Origin: an uncultured Oscillibacter sp. | GTDB taxonomy: Bacteria > Bacillota > Clostridia > Oscillospirales > Oscillospiraceae | Length of the DNA: 7,723 bases | Assembly: GCA_937884915.1 (NCBI GenBank) | Contig: CALAAN010000019.1 | Location: 1 to 7,723, forward strand | Reading direction: 5' to 3' | Made by a program: the position numbers and the translations under genes | Notes under the pieces: generated by a model | What the model saw: only the letters and a program-made list of their open reading frames with translations | Database searches by the model: none | Told to the model about the DNA's origin: nothing | Shown here: in pieces, positions 1-6,608 of the stretch | Numbering within the stretch: the stretch's first letter is position 1 | Layout: every line of letters begins with the position of its first letter

Positions 1-14
1 CCTATACAGGGCTG

Positions 15-317
15 ATGCACACACTGTTCACGCTGGAAGACCGTTACGGGCTTGAAGTCTGCGAATGCGAGGATGAGGTGCATCTGCGCGTCCATATTCA
101 CAAAGGACGCGACGCAGCGGAACTTCACAGAATGCTTACCGCGTGGGGTGCGGTTGCCGCCAAGCTGAAAGCAGGCGAGATCACCAAAGAAGAATACGAC
201 CGCTGGCGCTATTACTATCCGAAATACGACACCTCCGGTCAGGGGCACAAGATCACGCCGTCGCAGGAGCTGAGTGACCTGATTCTTGCCGACCTCAAAG
301 AACATAGCGAAGAATAA
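15..317 (+). CDS. small uncharacterised protein, probable mobile-element cargo (start uncertain)
   Basis: I do not recognise a named family with confidence. From the ATG at 15 the product is 100 residues, soluble, with no signal peptide or membrane segment. It is rich in charged residues, with a His/Glu/Cys-rich first third (CECEDEVHLRVHIHK, residues 17-31) and a helical middle with KAGEITKEEYDRWRYYYP at about 52-69. It reminds me of small hypothetical proteins carried by clostridial integrative elements, but this is recollection only. The reading frame stays open to the left edge and no good ribosome site lies in the 14 bases before the ATG, so it may be the C-terminal part of a longer protein. 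The TAA at 315-317 is followed within two bases by a strong terminator, so it is the last gene of a rightward unit. Its opposite orientation and position beyond the guaA 3' end suggest it belongs to an integrated element. Confidence 0.6.
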   Translation: MHTLFTLEDRYGLEVCECEDEVHLRVHIHKGRDAAELHRMLTAWGAVAAKLKAGEITKEEYDRWRYYYPKYDTSGQGHKITPSQELSDLILADLKEHSEE

Positions 318-318
318 C

Positions 319-366
319 AAAAGGCTCTGCCGGCTTTCTTGTACAGAAAGTCAGCAGAGCCTTTTT
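319..366 (+). terminator. intrinsic terminator of the 15-317 gene
   Basis: AAAAGGCTCTGC (319-330) pairs perfectly with GCAGAGCCTTTT (354-365), and a T-run follows. The loop contains a second stem, CTTTCT (334-339) with AGAAAG (345-350), closed over TGTAC, giving a long composite hairpin. The A-tract before and T-tract after the stem make it potentially active in both directions. It starts two bases after the stop codon. Confidence 0.9.
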
Positions 367-489
367 CGCTCTTAATATAGGATTGGTAAGATAGCTCAAC
401 CTGCAAACCGCTTGTCCCTTGAAACAAGAATAAACAAAGCAGTTTGGGTATCTGCTATCATTTTGCTATCAAACGGGAAATGAGACTTT
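367..489. other. AT-rich non-coding end of the putative element
   Basis: No convincing gene lies between the terminator and the guaA-proximal hairpin. The only open frame across it, leftward from 427 to 239, reads through the 319-366 hairpin and has no ribosome site or recognisable product. The stretch contains a weak dyad CTTGT (411-415) / ACAAG (424-428) and the TGCTATCA pair listed separately. Its base composition is clearly more AT-rich than the backbone to the right, which fits a different origin. Confidence 0.55.
453..471. repeat. tandem TGCTATCA direct repeats, candidate integrase arm sites
   Basis: TGCTATCA occurs at 453-460 and again at 464-471, an 11-bp period or about one helical turn. 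Short direct repeats spaced this way near an element end are typical of arm-type binding sites for the N-terminal domain of tyrosine integrases. The position, about 70-90 bp from the guaA stop codon, suits an attachment region. The assignment is inference: no integrase gene is present in the window. Confidence 0.4.
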
Positions 490-538
490 CAAAAAGCGAG
501 TGTTTTCAAGGCTTTGCAGCCCTTCATGCTCACTTTTT
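490..538 (-). terminator. hairpin terminator downstream of guaA
   Basis: Read leftward, AAAAAGTGAG (538-529) pairs with CTCGCTTTTT (500-491) through ten positions including one G-U wobble, and the T-run closes the stem. Inside is a smaller hairpin with a GCAA loop (about 524-508). The wobble becomes an A-C mismatch on the other strand, so the structure favours leftward transcription, as expected for ending the guaA transcript, whose stop codon is only a few bases away. It lies on the element side of the probable attachment site. Confidence 0.55.
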
Positions 539-540
539 TC

Positions 541-556
541 TCATTCCCACTCCACC
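541..556. other. candidate attachment site in the guaA 3' end
   Basis: These bases encode the last residues (VEWE) and stop of GuaA and are highly conserved across bacteria. The 3' end of guaA is an established integration hotspot for islands using tyrosine recombinases, which restore the coding end on insertion. Immediately left are AT-rich DNA, direct repeats and an oppositely oriented accessory gene, consistent with an att junction. The second copy of the core, which would prove it, would lie beyond the left edge. Exact crossover bases cannot be fixed here. Confidence 0.45.
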
Positions 557-2082
557 GTGGCGGGCGGTTTGCTGGTGATGTCGTAGACGATGCGGTTGAT
601 GCCCTTGACTTCGTTGACGATGCGGCCGCTGATCTTGTCGAGCAGCTCGTAGGGGATGCGGGCCCAGTCGGCGGTCATGAAGTCCTCGGTCGTCACGGCG
701 CGCAGCGCGAGCACGCGGTCGTAGCTGCGGCCGTCGCCCATGACGCCGACGGTGCGCGTATTGGTCAGGACGGCGAAATACTGGTTCATTTTCTTATTTT
801 CGCCGGCCTTTTCAAGCTCCTCGCGGTAGATCGCGTCGGCAAGGCGCAGCGTGTCGGCCTTCTCCTTCGTGATCTCGCCCATGATGCGGATGGCAAGGCC
901 CGGGCCGGGGAACGGCTGGCGGGAGACGAGGTATTCGGGCAGTCCGAGCTCGCGGCCGAGCTGACGCACCTCGTCCTTAAAGAGCAGGCGCAGCGGCTCG
1001 ATGATCTCCTTGAAGTCGACATAGTCGGGAAGTCCCCCGACATTGTGGTGGCTCTTGATGACCGCGGCGTTGCCGAGGCCGGATTCGATGACGTCGGGAT
1101 AGATCGTGCCCTGGGCGAGGAAGTCGACCGCGCCGATCTTCTTCGATTCCTCTTCGAACACGCGGATGAACTCTTCGCCGATGATCTTGCGCTTGCGCTC
1201 GGGATCGGAGATGCCCGCGAGCTTGGAGAGGAAGCGGCCCTCGGCGTTCACGCGGACAAAGTTGATGTCCCACTTCTTGAACGCCGCCTCGACCTCGTCG
1301 CCTTCGTTTAAGCGCATGAGGCCGTGGTCGACAAAAACGCAGGTGAGCTGGGGACCGACGGCCTCGGCCAGCAGCGCCGCCACGACGGACGAGTCCACGC
1401 CGCCGGAGAGGGCCAGCAGCACGCGGCCGGAGCCGACCTTTTCGCGCACGGCGGCGATGGCGGTGTTCTTATAGTCGCCCATCGTCCAGTCACCCGTCGC
1501 GCCGCAGACCTCGTAGAGGAAGTTGCGGATCATCGCGGTGCCGAACTCCGTGTGGTTGACCTCGGGGTGGTACTGCACGCCGTAGAAGCCGCGCTTCTCG
1601 TCGCAGATGGCGACGTTCGGGCAGGCGTCGGAGTGCGCGACGAGGGAGAAGCCCGCGGGCACGACCTCCATGTAGTCGCCGTGGCTCATCCACGTCACGC
1701 TTTTTTCAGGAAGACCCTTGAAGAGCTTGCAGCTCGTGTCAAAAAACGTCTCGGTCTTGCCATATTCGCGCGCGGTGGCGTCATTTGCGGCAACGACCCT
1801 GCCGCCGAGGTGGTGCGCGATGAGCTGGCAGCCGTAGCAGATGCCGAGCACGGGCACGCCCGCGTCAAAGAGCGCGGGATCGACGTGCGGCGCGTCCTCA
1901 AGATACACGCTGTTCGGGCCGCCGGTGAAGATAAAGCCGATGGGCTTCATCGCAAGAAGGTCCGCGAGCGGGGTCGTGTAGGGCTTGACCTCGCAGTAAA
2001 CGCCGCATTCGCGCACGCGGCGCGCAATGAGCTGGTTGTACTGGCCGCCAAAGTCCAGTACGATGATGGTCTGATGGTTCAT
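541..2082 (-). CDS. guaA: GMP synthase (glutamine-hydrolysing)
   Basis: GuaA converts XMP to GMP using ATP and the amide nitrogen of glutamine, the last step of guanine nucleotide synthesis in the cytosol. The 513-residue product is full length for the family. An N-terminal class I glutamine amidotransferase domain (about 1-195) carries the nucleophile Cys82 in GICYG and the His172/Glu174 pair in YHPEV. An ATP-pyrophosphatase domain follows, with the P-loop SGGVDSS at 226-232, and then the dimerisation domain ending in the conserved KPPATVEWE. The ATG at 2082 is preceded by AGGAG ten bases upstream, and the protein starts directly with the amidotransferase fold (TIIVLDFGGQYNQLIARR), so the start is secure. 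It sits 100 bp downstream of pyrG, separated by a terminator, so it is probably transcribed on its own. Its last codons form the likely attachment site of the element on the left. Confidence 0.98.
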   Translation of the reverse strand: MNHQTIIVLDFGGQYNQLIARRVRECGVYCEVKPYTTPLADLLAMKPIGFIFTGGPNSVYLEDAPHVDPALFDAGVPVLGICYGCQLIAHHLGGRVVAANDATAREYGKTETFFDTSCKLFKGLPEKSVTWMSHGDYMEVVPAGFSLVAHSDACPNVAICDEKRGFYGVQYHPEVNHTEFGTAMIRNFLYEVCGATGDWTMGDYKNTAIAAVREKVGSGRVLLALSGGVDSSVVAALLAEAVGPQLTCVFVDHGLMRLNEGDEVEAAFKKWDINFVRVNAEGRFLSKLAGISDPERKRKIIGEEFIRVFEEESKKIGAVDFLAQGTIYPDVIESGLGNAAVIKSHHNVGGLPDYVDFKEIIEPLRLLFKDEVRQLGRELGLPEYLVSRQPFPGPGLAIRIMGEITKEKADTLRLADAIYREELEKAGENKKMNQYFAVLTNTRTVGVMGDGRSYDRVLALRAVTTEDFMTADWARIPYELLDKISGRIVNEVKGINRIVYDITSKPPATVEWE

Positions 2083-2092
2083 ATTGAAAATT

Positions 2093-2097
2093 CTCCT
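2093..2097 (-). promoter_or_regulatory. guaA ribosome binding site
   Basis: The leftward strand reads AGGAG ten bases before the ATG at 2082, which decides the guaA start. Confidence 0.8.
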
Positions 2098-2114
2098 GCC
2101 GTATCCAATAATAT

Positions 2115-2143
2115 GGTAAAAGCATCATATCATAGCTTTTCCC
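2115..2143 (-). promoter_or_regulatory. candidate guaA -10 region inside an inverted repeat
   Basis: Read leftward, GGGAAAAGC (2143-2135) and GCTTTTACC (2123-2115) form an 8/9 inverted repeat with an 11-base spacer. That spacer is TATGATATGAT, two overlapping near-consensus -10 hexamers. No good -35 is visible at the right distance. A dyad centred on a -10 element is the usual geometry of a repressor operator, but the regulator is unknown. A second dyad, ATTTTAC (2144-2150) / GTAAAAT (2161-2167), lies just upstream. Confidence 0.35.
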
Positions 2144-2161
2144 ATTTTACCAGCGGTATTG

Positions 2162-2182
2162 TAAAATAAAAAGGTCGCGCGG

Positions 2183-2200
<18 letters not shown>
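2162..2200 (-). terminator. pyrG intrinsic terminator overlapping the stop codon
   Basis: TCGCGCGGTC (2175-2184) pairs perfectly with GACCGCGCGA (2189-2198) over a four-base loop. Read leftward the hairpin is followed by CC, TTTTTATTTTAC. The stem includes the TGA at 2185-2183 and the last codons of pyrG, so the 3' end of the coding region doubles as the terminator stem. Confidence 0.88.
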
Positions 2201-3781
<1,581 letters not shown>

Positions 3782-3791
3782 AAATTTCCTT

Positions 3792-3796
3792 CCTCC
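3792..3796 (-). promoter_or_regulatory. pyrG ribosome binding site
   Basis: GGAGG, within a longer purine run GGGGAGGAAGGAAA, lies ten bases before the ATG at 3781. It selects this start over the in-frame upstream extension. Confidence 0.85.
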
Positions 3797-3832
3797 CCAA
3801 TCAAAGAAAAATGAAACAGATCCCACAACCAT

Positions 3833-3856
3833 GATCGCCGCCCAAAGGCAGCGATC
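3833..3856 (-). promoter_or_regulatory. hairpin in the pyrG leader
   Basis: Read leftward, GATCGCTGCC (3856-3847) pairs with GGCGGCGATC (3842-3833) over a TTTG loop, ten pairs with one G-U. It lies about 50 bases upstream of the start codon. The following bases are T-rich only some 15-20 bases later, so it is not a classical attenuator. Bacillus pyrG is known to be controlled by a CTP-sensitive leader terminator that starts with GGGC; I do not see that arrangement here. The function is unknown. Confidence 0.4.
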
Positions 3857-3878
3857 ACGAAAAGCATCCCCTGCCGCA

Positions 3879-3900
3879 TTTGCCGCCGAACCGGCGCAAA
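3879..3900. repeat. bulged hairpin in the pyrG leader
   Basis: TTTGC and GCCG (3879-3888, one bulged C) pair with CGGC and GCAAA (3892-3900) over an AAC loop. It is one of a row of dyads between pyrG and glnN. No coding or binding function can be assigned. Confidence 0.45.
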
Positions 3901-3919
3901 CAGGCCAAGCCTCGCAGAG

Positions 3920-3943
3920 TTTCGTGCCGCGCACGGCACGAAA
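3920..3943. repeat. perfect palindromic hairpin
   Basis: TTTCGTGCCG (3920-3929) pairs with CGGCACGAAA (3934-3943) over CGCA: ten uninterrupted pairs. The CGTGCC/GGCACG core is the same word found at the ends and centre of the 137-bp unit just to the right, suggesting the two share an origin. Confidence 0.75.
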
Positions 3944-3956
3944 TAAATTTCAATCG

Positions 3957-4093
3957 TTTTTTGGCACGTCACCGTCGCGGCATTTACGATTTTCGCGCCT
4001 GTTTGGCGTGAAAATCGTGCCGCTTCCTCGAAACCAGCTCGCTTCGTCCGCCACAGGCGGCGCTTCGCCGATTTCCATGTGCGTGCCAAAAAA
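3957..4093. repeat. 137-bp unit with 12-bp terminal inverted repeats (MITE- or REP-like)
   Basis: TTTTTTGGCACG at 3957-3968 is matched perfectly and inverted by CGTGCCAAAAAA at 4082-4093. Inside lies a long hairpin: GCGGC (3977-3981) and ACGATTTTCGCGCC (3986-3999) pair with GGCGTGAAAATCGT (4005-4018, one G-T) and GCCGC (4019-4023). A smaller one, CCGCC (4048-4052) / GGCGG (4056-4060), is flanked by GCTTCG words. No transposase and no clear target-site duplication are seen. The leftward frame through it is open, but it is the translation of a palindrome and not a convincing protein; I have a vague, unverified memory of similar spurious hypothetical proteins in related gut clostridia, which would fit a dispersed repeat. 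Confidence 0.65.
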
Positions 4094-4097
4094 CTCT

Positions 4098-4144
4098 CTG
4101 CGCGGAGCGAACGTGCGCGCCTCCGGCGCGTGCGCTGAGCGCAG
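4098..4144. repeat. two-tier GC-rich hairpin
   Basis: CTGCGCGGAGCG (4098-4109) pairs with CGCTGAGCGCAG (4133-4144) at ten of twelve positions, and GCGCGCC (4115-4121) pairs with GGCGCGT (4125-4131) over a TCC loop inside it. It fills the space between the 137-bp unit and the glnN terminator. Confidence 0.6.
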
Positions 4145-4156
4145 TGTAACCCCCAC

Positions 4157-4190
4157 TCAAAAAGGACGCTCGAAAGAGCGTCCTTTTTGA
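4157..4190 (-). terminator. symmetric terminator after glnN
   Basis: TCAAAAAGGACGCTC (4157-4171) and GAGCGTCCTTTTTGA (4176-4190) form a perfect 15-bp stem over a four-base loop (GAAA on the upper strand). Being symmetric with A- and T-tracts, it can act in both directions. It begins one base beyond the glnN stop codon and should separate glnN from pyrG transcription. Confidence 0.92.
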
Positions 4191-4191
4191 C

Positions 4192-6288
4192 TTACACGGA
4201 GAATAAAAGCTCGCAGAACGTCGGATACGGCCAATACTTGGACGCCGTCAGCACTTCCAGCTTGTCGATGACCTTGCGCACGTTGTTCGTGCGCTCTTCG
4301 ACCTCGTCGTGGTAGTAGCGCAGGAGCTTTTCGGGCTCGGCGTCGTCGGAGACGGTCTCAAGTGCCGTCTTGAGGCCGATGGTCTCTTCCAGCAGCTGCT
4401 CGTTGAGCGAGCCGATGGCATTGGCAAGCGAGGACTCGACGTGGCAGGTCAGCTCCGGTGCGGCGGCATGCTTGGCGGCGATGGTGCCGCACAGCGCGGC
4501 TTCGTACTCCGAAGCGGCGTTGAGGATGCCGTGCTGGACCATGTCGACGAGCGTCGCGGCCTCGATGCGGATGACCTTGCAGTACTTCTCAATATGAACT
4601 TCGTGGCGGGAGTAAATTTCTTCCCTGGTGTAAACGCCCTGGCGCGTCAGCAGCTCAATGTTCTTGGGCATGATGTAGGTCGGCAGCGCCTCGGCGGTGT
4701 TGTGAAGGTTGGCAAGGCCGCGCTTTTCGGCTTCCTTGATCCAGGCATCTTCATAGCCGTTGCCGTTGAAGATGATGCGGCGGTGGGCGGAGAACGTGTC
4801 GCGGATCAGCTTGTGGAGCGCGGCGGTGAAGTCTGGCGCATCCTTGAGCTGCGTGTAAAACTGATCGAGCTCGTCAGCCATGATGGCGTTGAGGATCGTA
4901 GTCGGGCCTGCGATGGACTGCGAAGAACCGGGCATGCGGAACTCGAACTTGTTGCCCGTGAAGGCGAACGGCGAGGTGCGGTTGCGGTCGGTCGTGTCCT
5001 GCGGAATGGAGGGCAGCACGTCCACGCCGATGCGCAGCGACTTGTGCTCGGGCGCGGTGTAGTCGTTTTCGTCGACGATGGCGTCGATGATGCCCTCAAG
5101 TTCGGTGCCGAGGAAGACGGAGATGATGGCCGGAGGCGCTTCCTGCGCGCCGAGGCGGTGATCGTTGCCCGCGAAGGCGACGGAGCAACGCAGCAGCTCC
5201 TGATACTCATCCACGCCCTTGATGAACGCGGCGAGCAGCAGCAGGAACACGGCGTTCTGGCTGGGCGTCTTGCCGGGGGAGAAGAGGTTCTTGCCCGTGT
5301 CGGTGGCAAGGGACCAGTTGATGTGCTTGCCCGAGCCGTTCACGCCCGCAAAGGGCTTTTCGTGCAGAAGGCACACAAGACCGTGGCGCTCGGCGACCTT
5401 TTTCATCGTCTCCATGACGAGCTGGTTCTGGTCACTCGCGGTGTTGGCGTCGGTGTAGATGGGGGCCATCTCGTGCTGGCCGGGCGCGACCTCGTTGTGC
5501 TTGGTCTTGGAGAGCACGCCGAGCTTCCACAACTCTTCATCGAGCTCCTTCATGTAGGCGGCTACGCGGGGCCGGAACGCGCCGAAGTAGTGGTCGTCCA
5601 GCTCCTGACCCTTCGGGGGCTTGGCGCCGAACAGCGTGCGGCCGCACAGGCGCAGGTCCATGCGCTTTAAGTACAGCTCGCGGTCGATGAGAAAATACTC
5701 CTGCTCCGCGCCAATCTGCGGCGTGACCTTTTCGGCGTCGTCGCCAAATAACTTCAGCACGCGCACGGCTGCGCGGTCGACCGCGGCCATGGAGCGCAGC
5801 AGCGGCGTCTTCTTGTCAAGCGCCTGACCGCTGTAGGAGCAGAACACCGTCGGGATGCAGAGGCTGCCGTCCTTGATGAAGGCAAACGCCGTGGGGTCCC
5901 AGGCGCTGTAGCCGCGGGCTTCAAATGTGGCGCGCAGGCCGCCGTTGGGGAAAGAGGACGCGTCGGGCTCGCCGCGCACCAGCTCCTTGCCGGAAAAGTC
6001 CATCATCACGCGGCCGCCGCCGGCGTTGTTGATAAAGCTGTCATGCTTTTCTGCCGTCACACCGTTCAAGGGCTGGAACCAGTGGGTGAAATGCGTTGCG
6101 CCATGCTCCAGCGCCCAGGTCTTCATTGCGTCGGCAATCTCATTTGCTGCGGAAAGGGGAAGAGGCTGCCCGCTCTTCAAGCAGCCGCGCCAAACGTCCA
6201 TGGCGTTTTGCGGGACATACTGCTCCATTGTGCGTTCATTGAACACCAGAGAGCCAAAAAGCTCGGGAATGCGAGTTGCTTCACTCAT
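4192..6288 (-). CDS. glnN: glutamine synthetase type III
   Basis: It condenses glutamate and ammonia to glutamine with ATP. The 698-residue length and motif set identify the large GSIII class known from Bacteroides, Ruminococcus and cyanobacteria, not the roughly 450-residue GSI. Visible markers are FTHWFQPL (67-74), the metal-binding GAEQEYFLID (193-202), NEVAPGQHEMAPI (265-277), NGSGKHINWS (317-326), RLGAQEAPPAIIS (378-390) and the arginine-containing KFEFRMPGSSQS (447-458). The C-terminal third is helical and ends in a YWPYPT segment. The frame is open 29 codons further upstream, but the ATG at 6288 has AGGAGGT seven bases before it and yields the family-like MSEATRIPELFGS start, and the extension runs into the promoter. 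The gene is monocistronic: its own promoter lies ahead and a terminator directly behind. Neighbouring pyrG and guaA both consume its product. The symbol glnA is also used for this class. Confidence 0.97.
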   Translation of the reverse strand: MSEATRIPELFGSLVFNERTMEQYVPQNAMDVWRGCLKSGQPLPLSAANEIADAMKTWALEHGATHFTHWFQPLNGVTAEKHDSFINNAGGGRVMMDFSGKELVRGEPDASSFPNGGLRATFEARGYSAWDPTAFAFIKDGSLCIPTVFCSYSGQALDKKTPLLRSMAAVDRAAVRVLKLFGDDAEKVTPQIGAEQEYFLIDRELYLKRMDLRLCGRTLFGAKPPKGQELDDHYFGAFRPRVAAYMKELDEELWKLGVLSKTKHNEVAPGQHEMAPIYTDANTASDQNQLVMETMKKVAERHGLVCLLHEKPFAGVNGSGKHINWSLATDTGKNLFSPGKTPSQNAVFLLLLAAFIKGVDEYQELLRCSVAFAGNDHRLGAQEAPPAIISVFLGTELEGIIDAIVDENDYTAPEHKSLRIGVDVLPSIPQDTTDRNRTSPFAFTGNKFEFRMPGSSQSIAGPTTILNAIMADELDQFYTQLKDAPDFTAALHKLIRDTFSAHRRIIFNGNGYEDAWIKEAEKRGLANLHNTAEALPTYIMPKNIELLTRQGVYTREEIYSRHEVHIEKYCKVIRIEAATLVDMVQHGILNAASEYEAALCGTIAAKHAAAPELTCHVESSLANAIGSLNEQLLEETIGLKTALETVSDDAEPEKLLRYYHDEVEERTNNVRKVIDKLEVLTASKYWPYPTFCELLFSV

Positions 6289-6295
6289 GATCCAG

Positions 6296-6302
6296 ACCTC
6301 CT
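6296..6302 (-). promoter_or_regulatory. glnN ribosome binding site
   Basis: AGGAGGT, a near-perfect anti-16S match, lies seven bases before the ATG at 6288. It rules out the upstream in-frame extension and suggests high translation. Confidence 0.9.
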
Positions 6303-6329
6303 GTTTCAAAATAAAAAATTTGATAAGTA

Positions 6330-6359
6330 ATGATACTTCATCGGGGCAAGCAGCGTCAA
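6330..6359 (-). promoter_or_regulatory. glnN sigma-A promoter
   Basis: Read leftward, TTGACG (6359-6354) is separated by 18 bases from TATCAT (6335-6330), each 5/6 to consensus. Initiation would fall near 6323, giving a leader of about 35 bases with the ribosome site in it. About 25 bp upstream of the -35 is a small hairpin with a four-base loop (6382-6397), possibly incidental. No riboswitch-sized leader exists. Confidence 0.7.
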
Positions 6360-6444
6360 TACTTTGTTTTTCCAACTTTGCCCCCGCTTTAGCGAGGTGG
6401 GATGTGCGGTGTGAACGAAATTATGAAAGTGAGGAAACTTTTTC

Positions 6445-6473
6445 TTGCATGAGAAAAGCGGCTGTGCTATATT
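6445..6473 (+). promoter_or_regulatory. possible rightward promoter
   Basis: TTGCAT (6445-6450) and TATATT (6468-6473) are separated by exactly 17 bases. The -10 is 5/6 to consensus; the -35 shares only the TTG. Initiation would fall at about 6480, immediately before a rightward terminator hairpin, so any product would be a tiny RNA of roughly 45 bases. It may equally be a chance match in AT-rich DNA. Confidence 0.3.
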
Positions 6474-6482
6474 TAACCTGAA

Positions 6483-6524
6483 CCCGCCCTTGCCGGAAAC
6501 GGCAGGGGCGGGCATTTTGTTTTT
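6483..6524 (+). terminator. orphan rightward intrinsic terminator
   Basis: CCCGCCCTTGCCG (6483-6495) pairs with CGGCAGGGGCGGG (6500-6512) over a GAAA loop, thirteen pairs with one G-T, followed by CATTTTGTTTTT. The T-run is on the right, so it ends rightward transcription. No rightward gene is recognised before it. Leftward, the trailing sequence TTCAGG lacks a T-tract, though the hairpin could still help insulate glnN from the DHHW gene. Confidence 0.75.
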
Positions 6525-6549
6525 CTGATACGTTGTGAAAAAATTTTGC

Positions 6550-6604
6550 GGACAAAAAAGAAAACGGGACGTGAACGCCGGTCACGGCGTCTGCGTCCCG
6601 TTTT
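6550..6604 (-). terminator. terminator of the DHHW-family gene
   Basis: Read leftward, AAAACGGGACG (6604-6594) pairs with CGTCCCGTTTT (6571-6561), with an inner ACGCCG (6590-6585) / CGGCGT (6580-6575) stem over a four-base loop, followed by CTTTTTTG. It starts four bases after the stop codon. Confidence 0.92.
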
Positions 6605-6608
6605 GCAA

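Noticed and set aside
475..547. Similarity of GGGAAATGAGA (475-485) to the inverted guaA end GGGAATGAGA (547-538)
   Set aside because: Short, inexact, and inverted relative to the guaA end, whereas attachment cores at the two ends of an element are direct repeats. Probably coincidence.
514..1311. Long rightward open frame opposite guaA
   Set aside because: It is antisense to the catalytic core of guaA, has a low-complexity Ala/Asp/Val/Leu-rich product and no ribosome site. It is a GC-codon shadow.
1324..2169. Long rightward open frame opposite the guaA 5' half
   Set aside because: Antisense to the amidotransferase domain and runs into the guaA promoter region. The composition is shadow-like, with no recognisable domain.
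2083..2174. Guanine riboswitch ahead of guaA
   Set aside because: The gap is too short after the pyrG terminator, and the conserved loop sequences of purine riboswitches are absent.
3782..3934. 51-codon N-terminal extension of PyrG
   Set aside because: The family starts at MKYIFVTGG, and GGAGG sits correctly before the ATG at 3781. The extension crosses leader hairpins.
3950..4156. Leftward 68-codon frame between glnN and pyrG
   Set aside because: It runs through the 137-bp palindromic unit and an adjacent hairpin, and has no ribosome site. It is best explained as translated repeat.
3857..4156. Known structured RNA (SRP, tmRNA, 6S, RNase P) in the glnN-pyrG gap
   Set aside because: None of the characteristic conserved cores of these RNAs is recognised on either strand. 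The structure is a series of simple dyads.
4309..5670. 453-codon rightward open frame opposite glnN
   Set aside because: Despite its length it mirrors the glnN codon pattern; the product is Gly/Val/Leu/Asp-rich without a domain, and every GSIII motif is intact on the other strand.
6289..6375. 29-codon N-terminal extension of glutamine synthetase
   Set aside because: It overlaps the promoter and the AGGAGGT site of the ATG at 6288, so it cannot be translated from that transcript.
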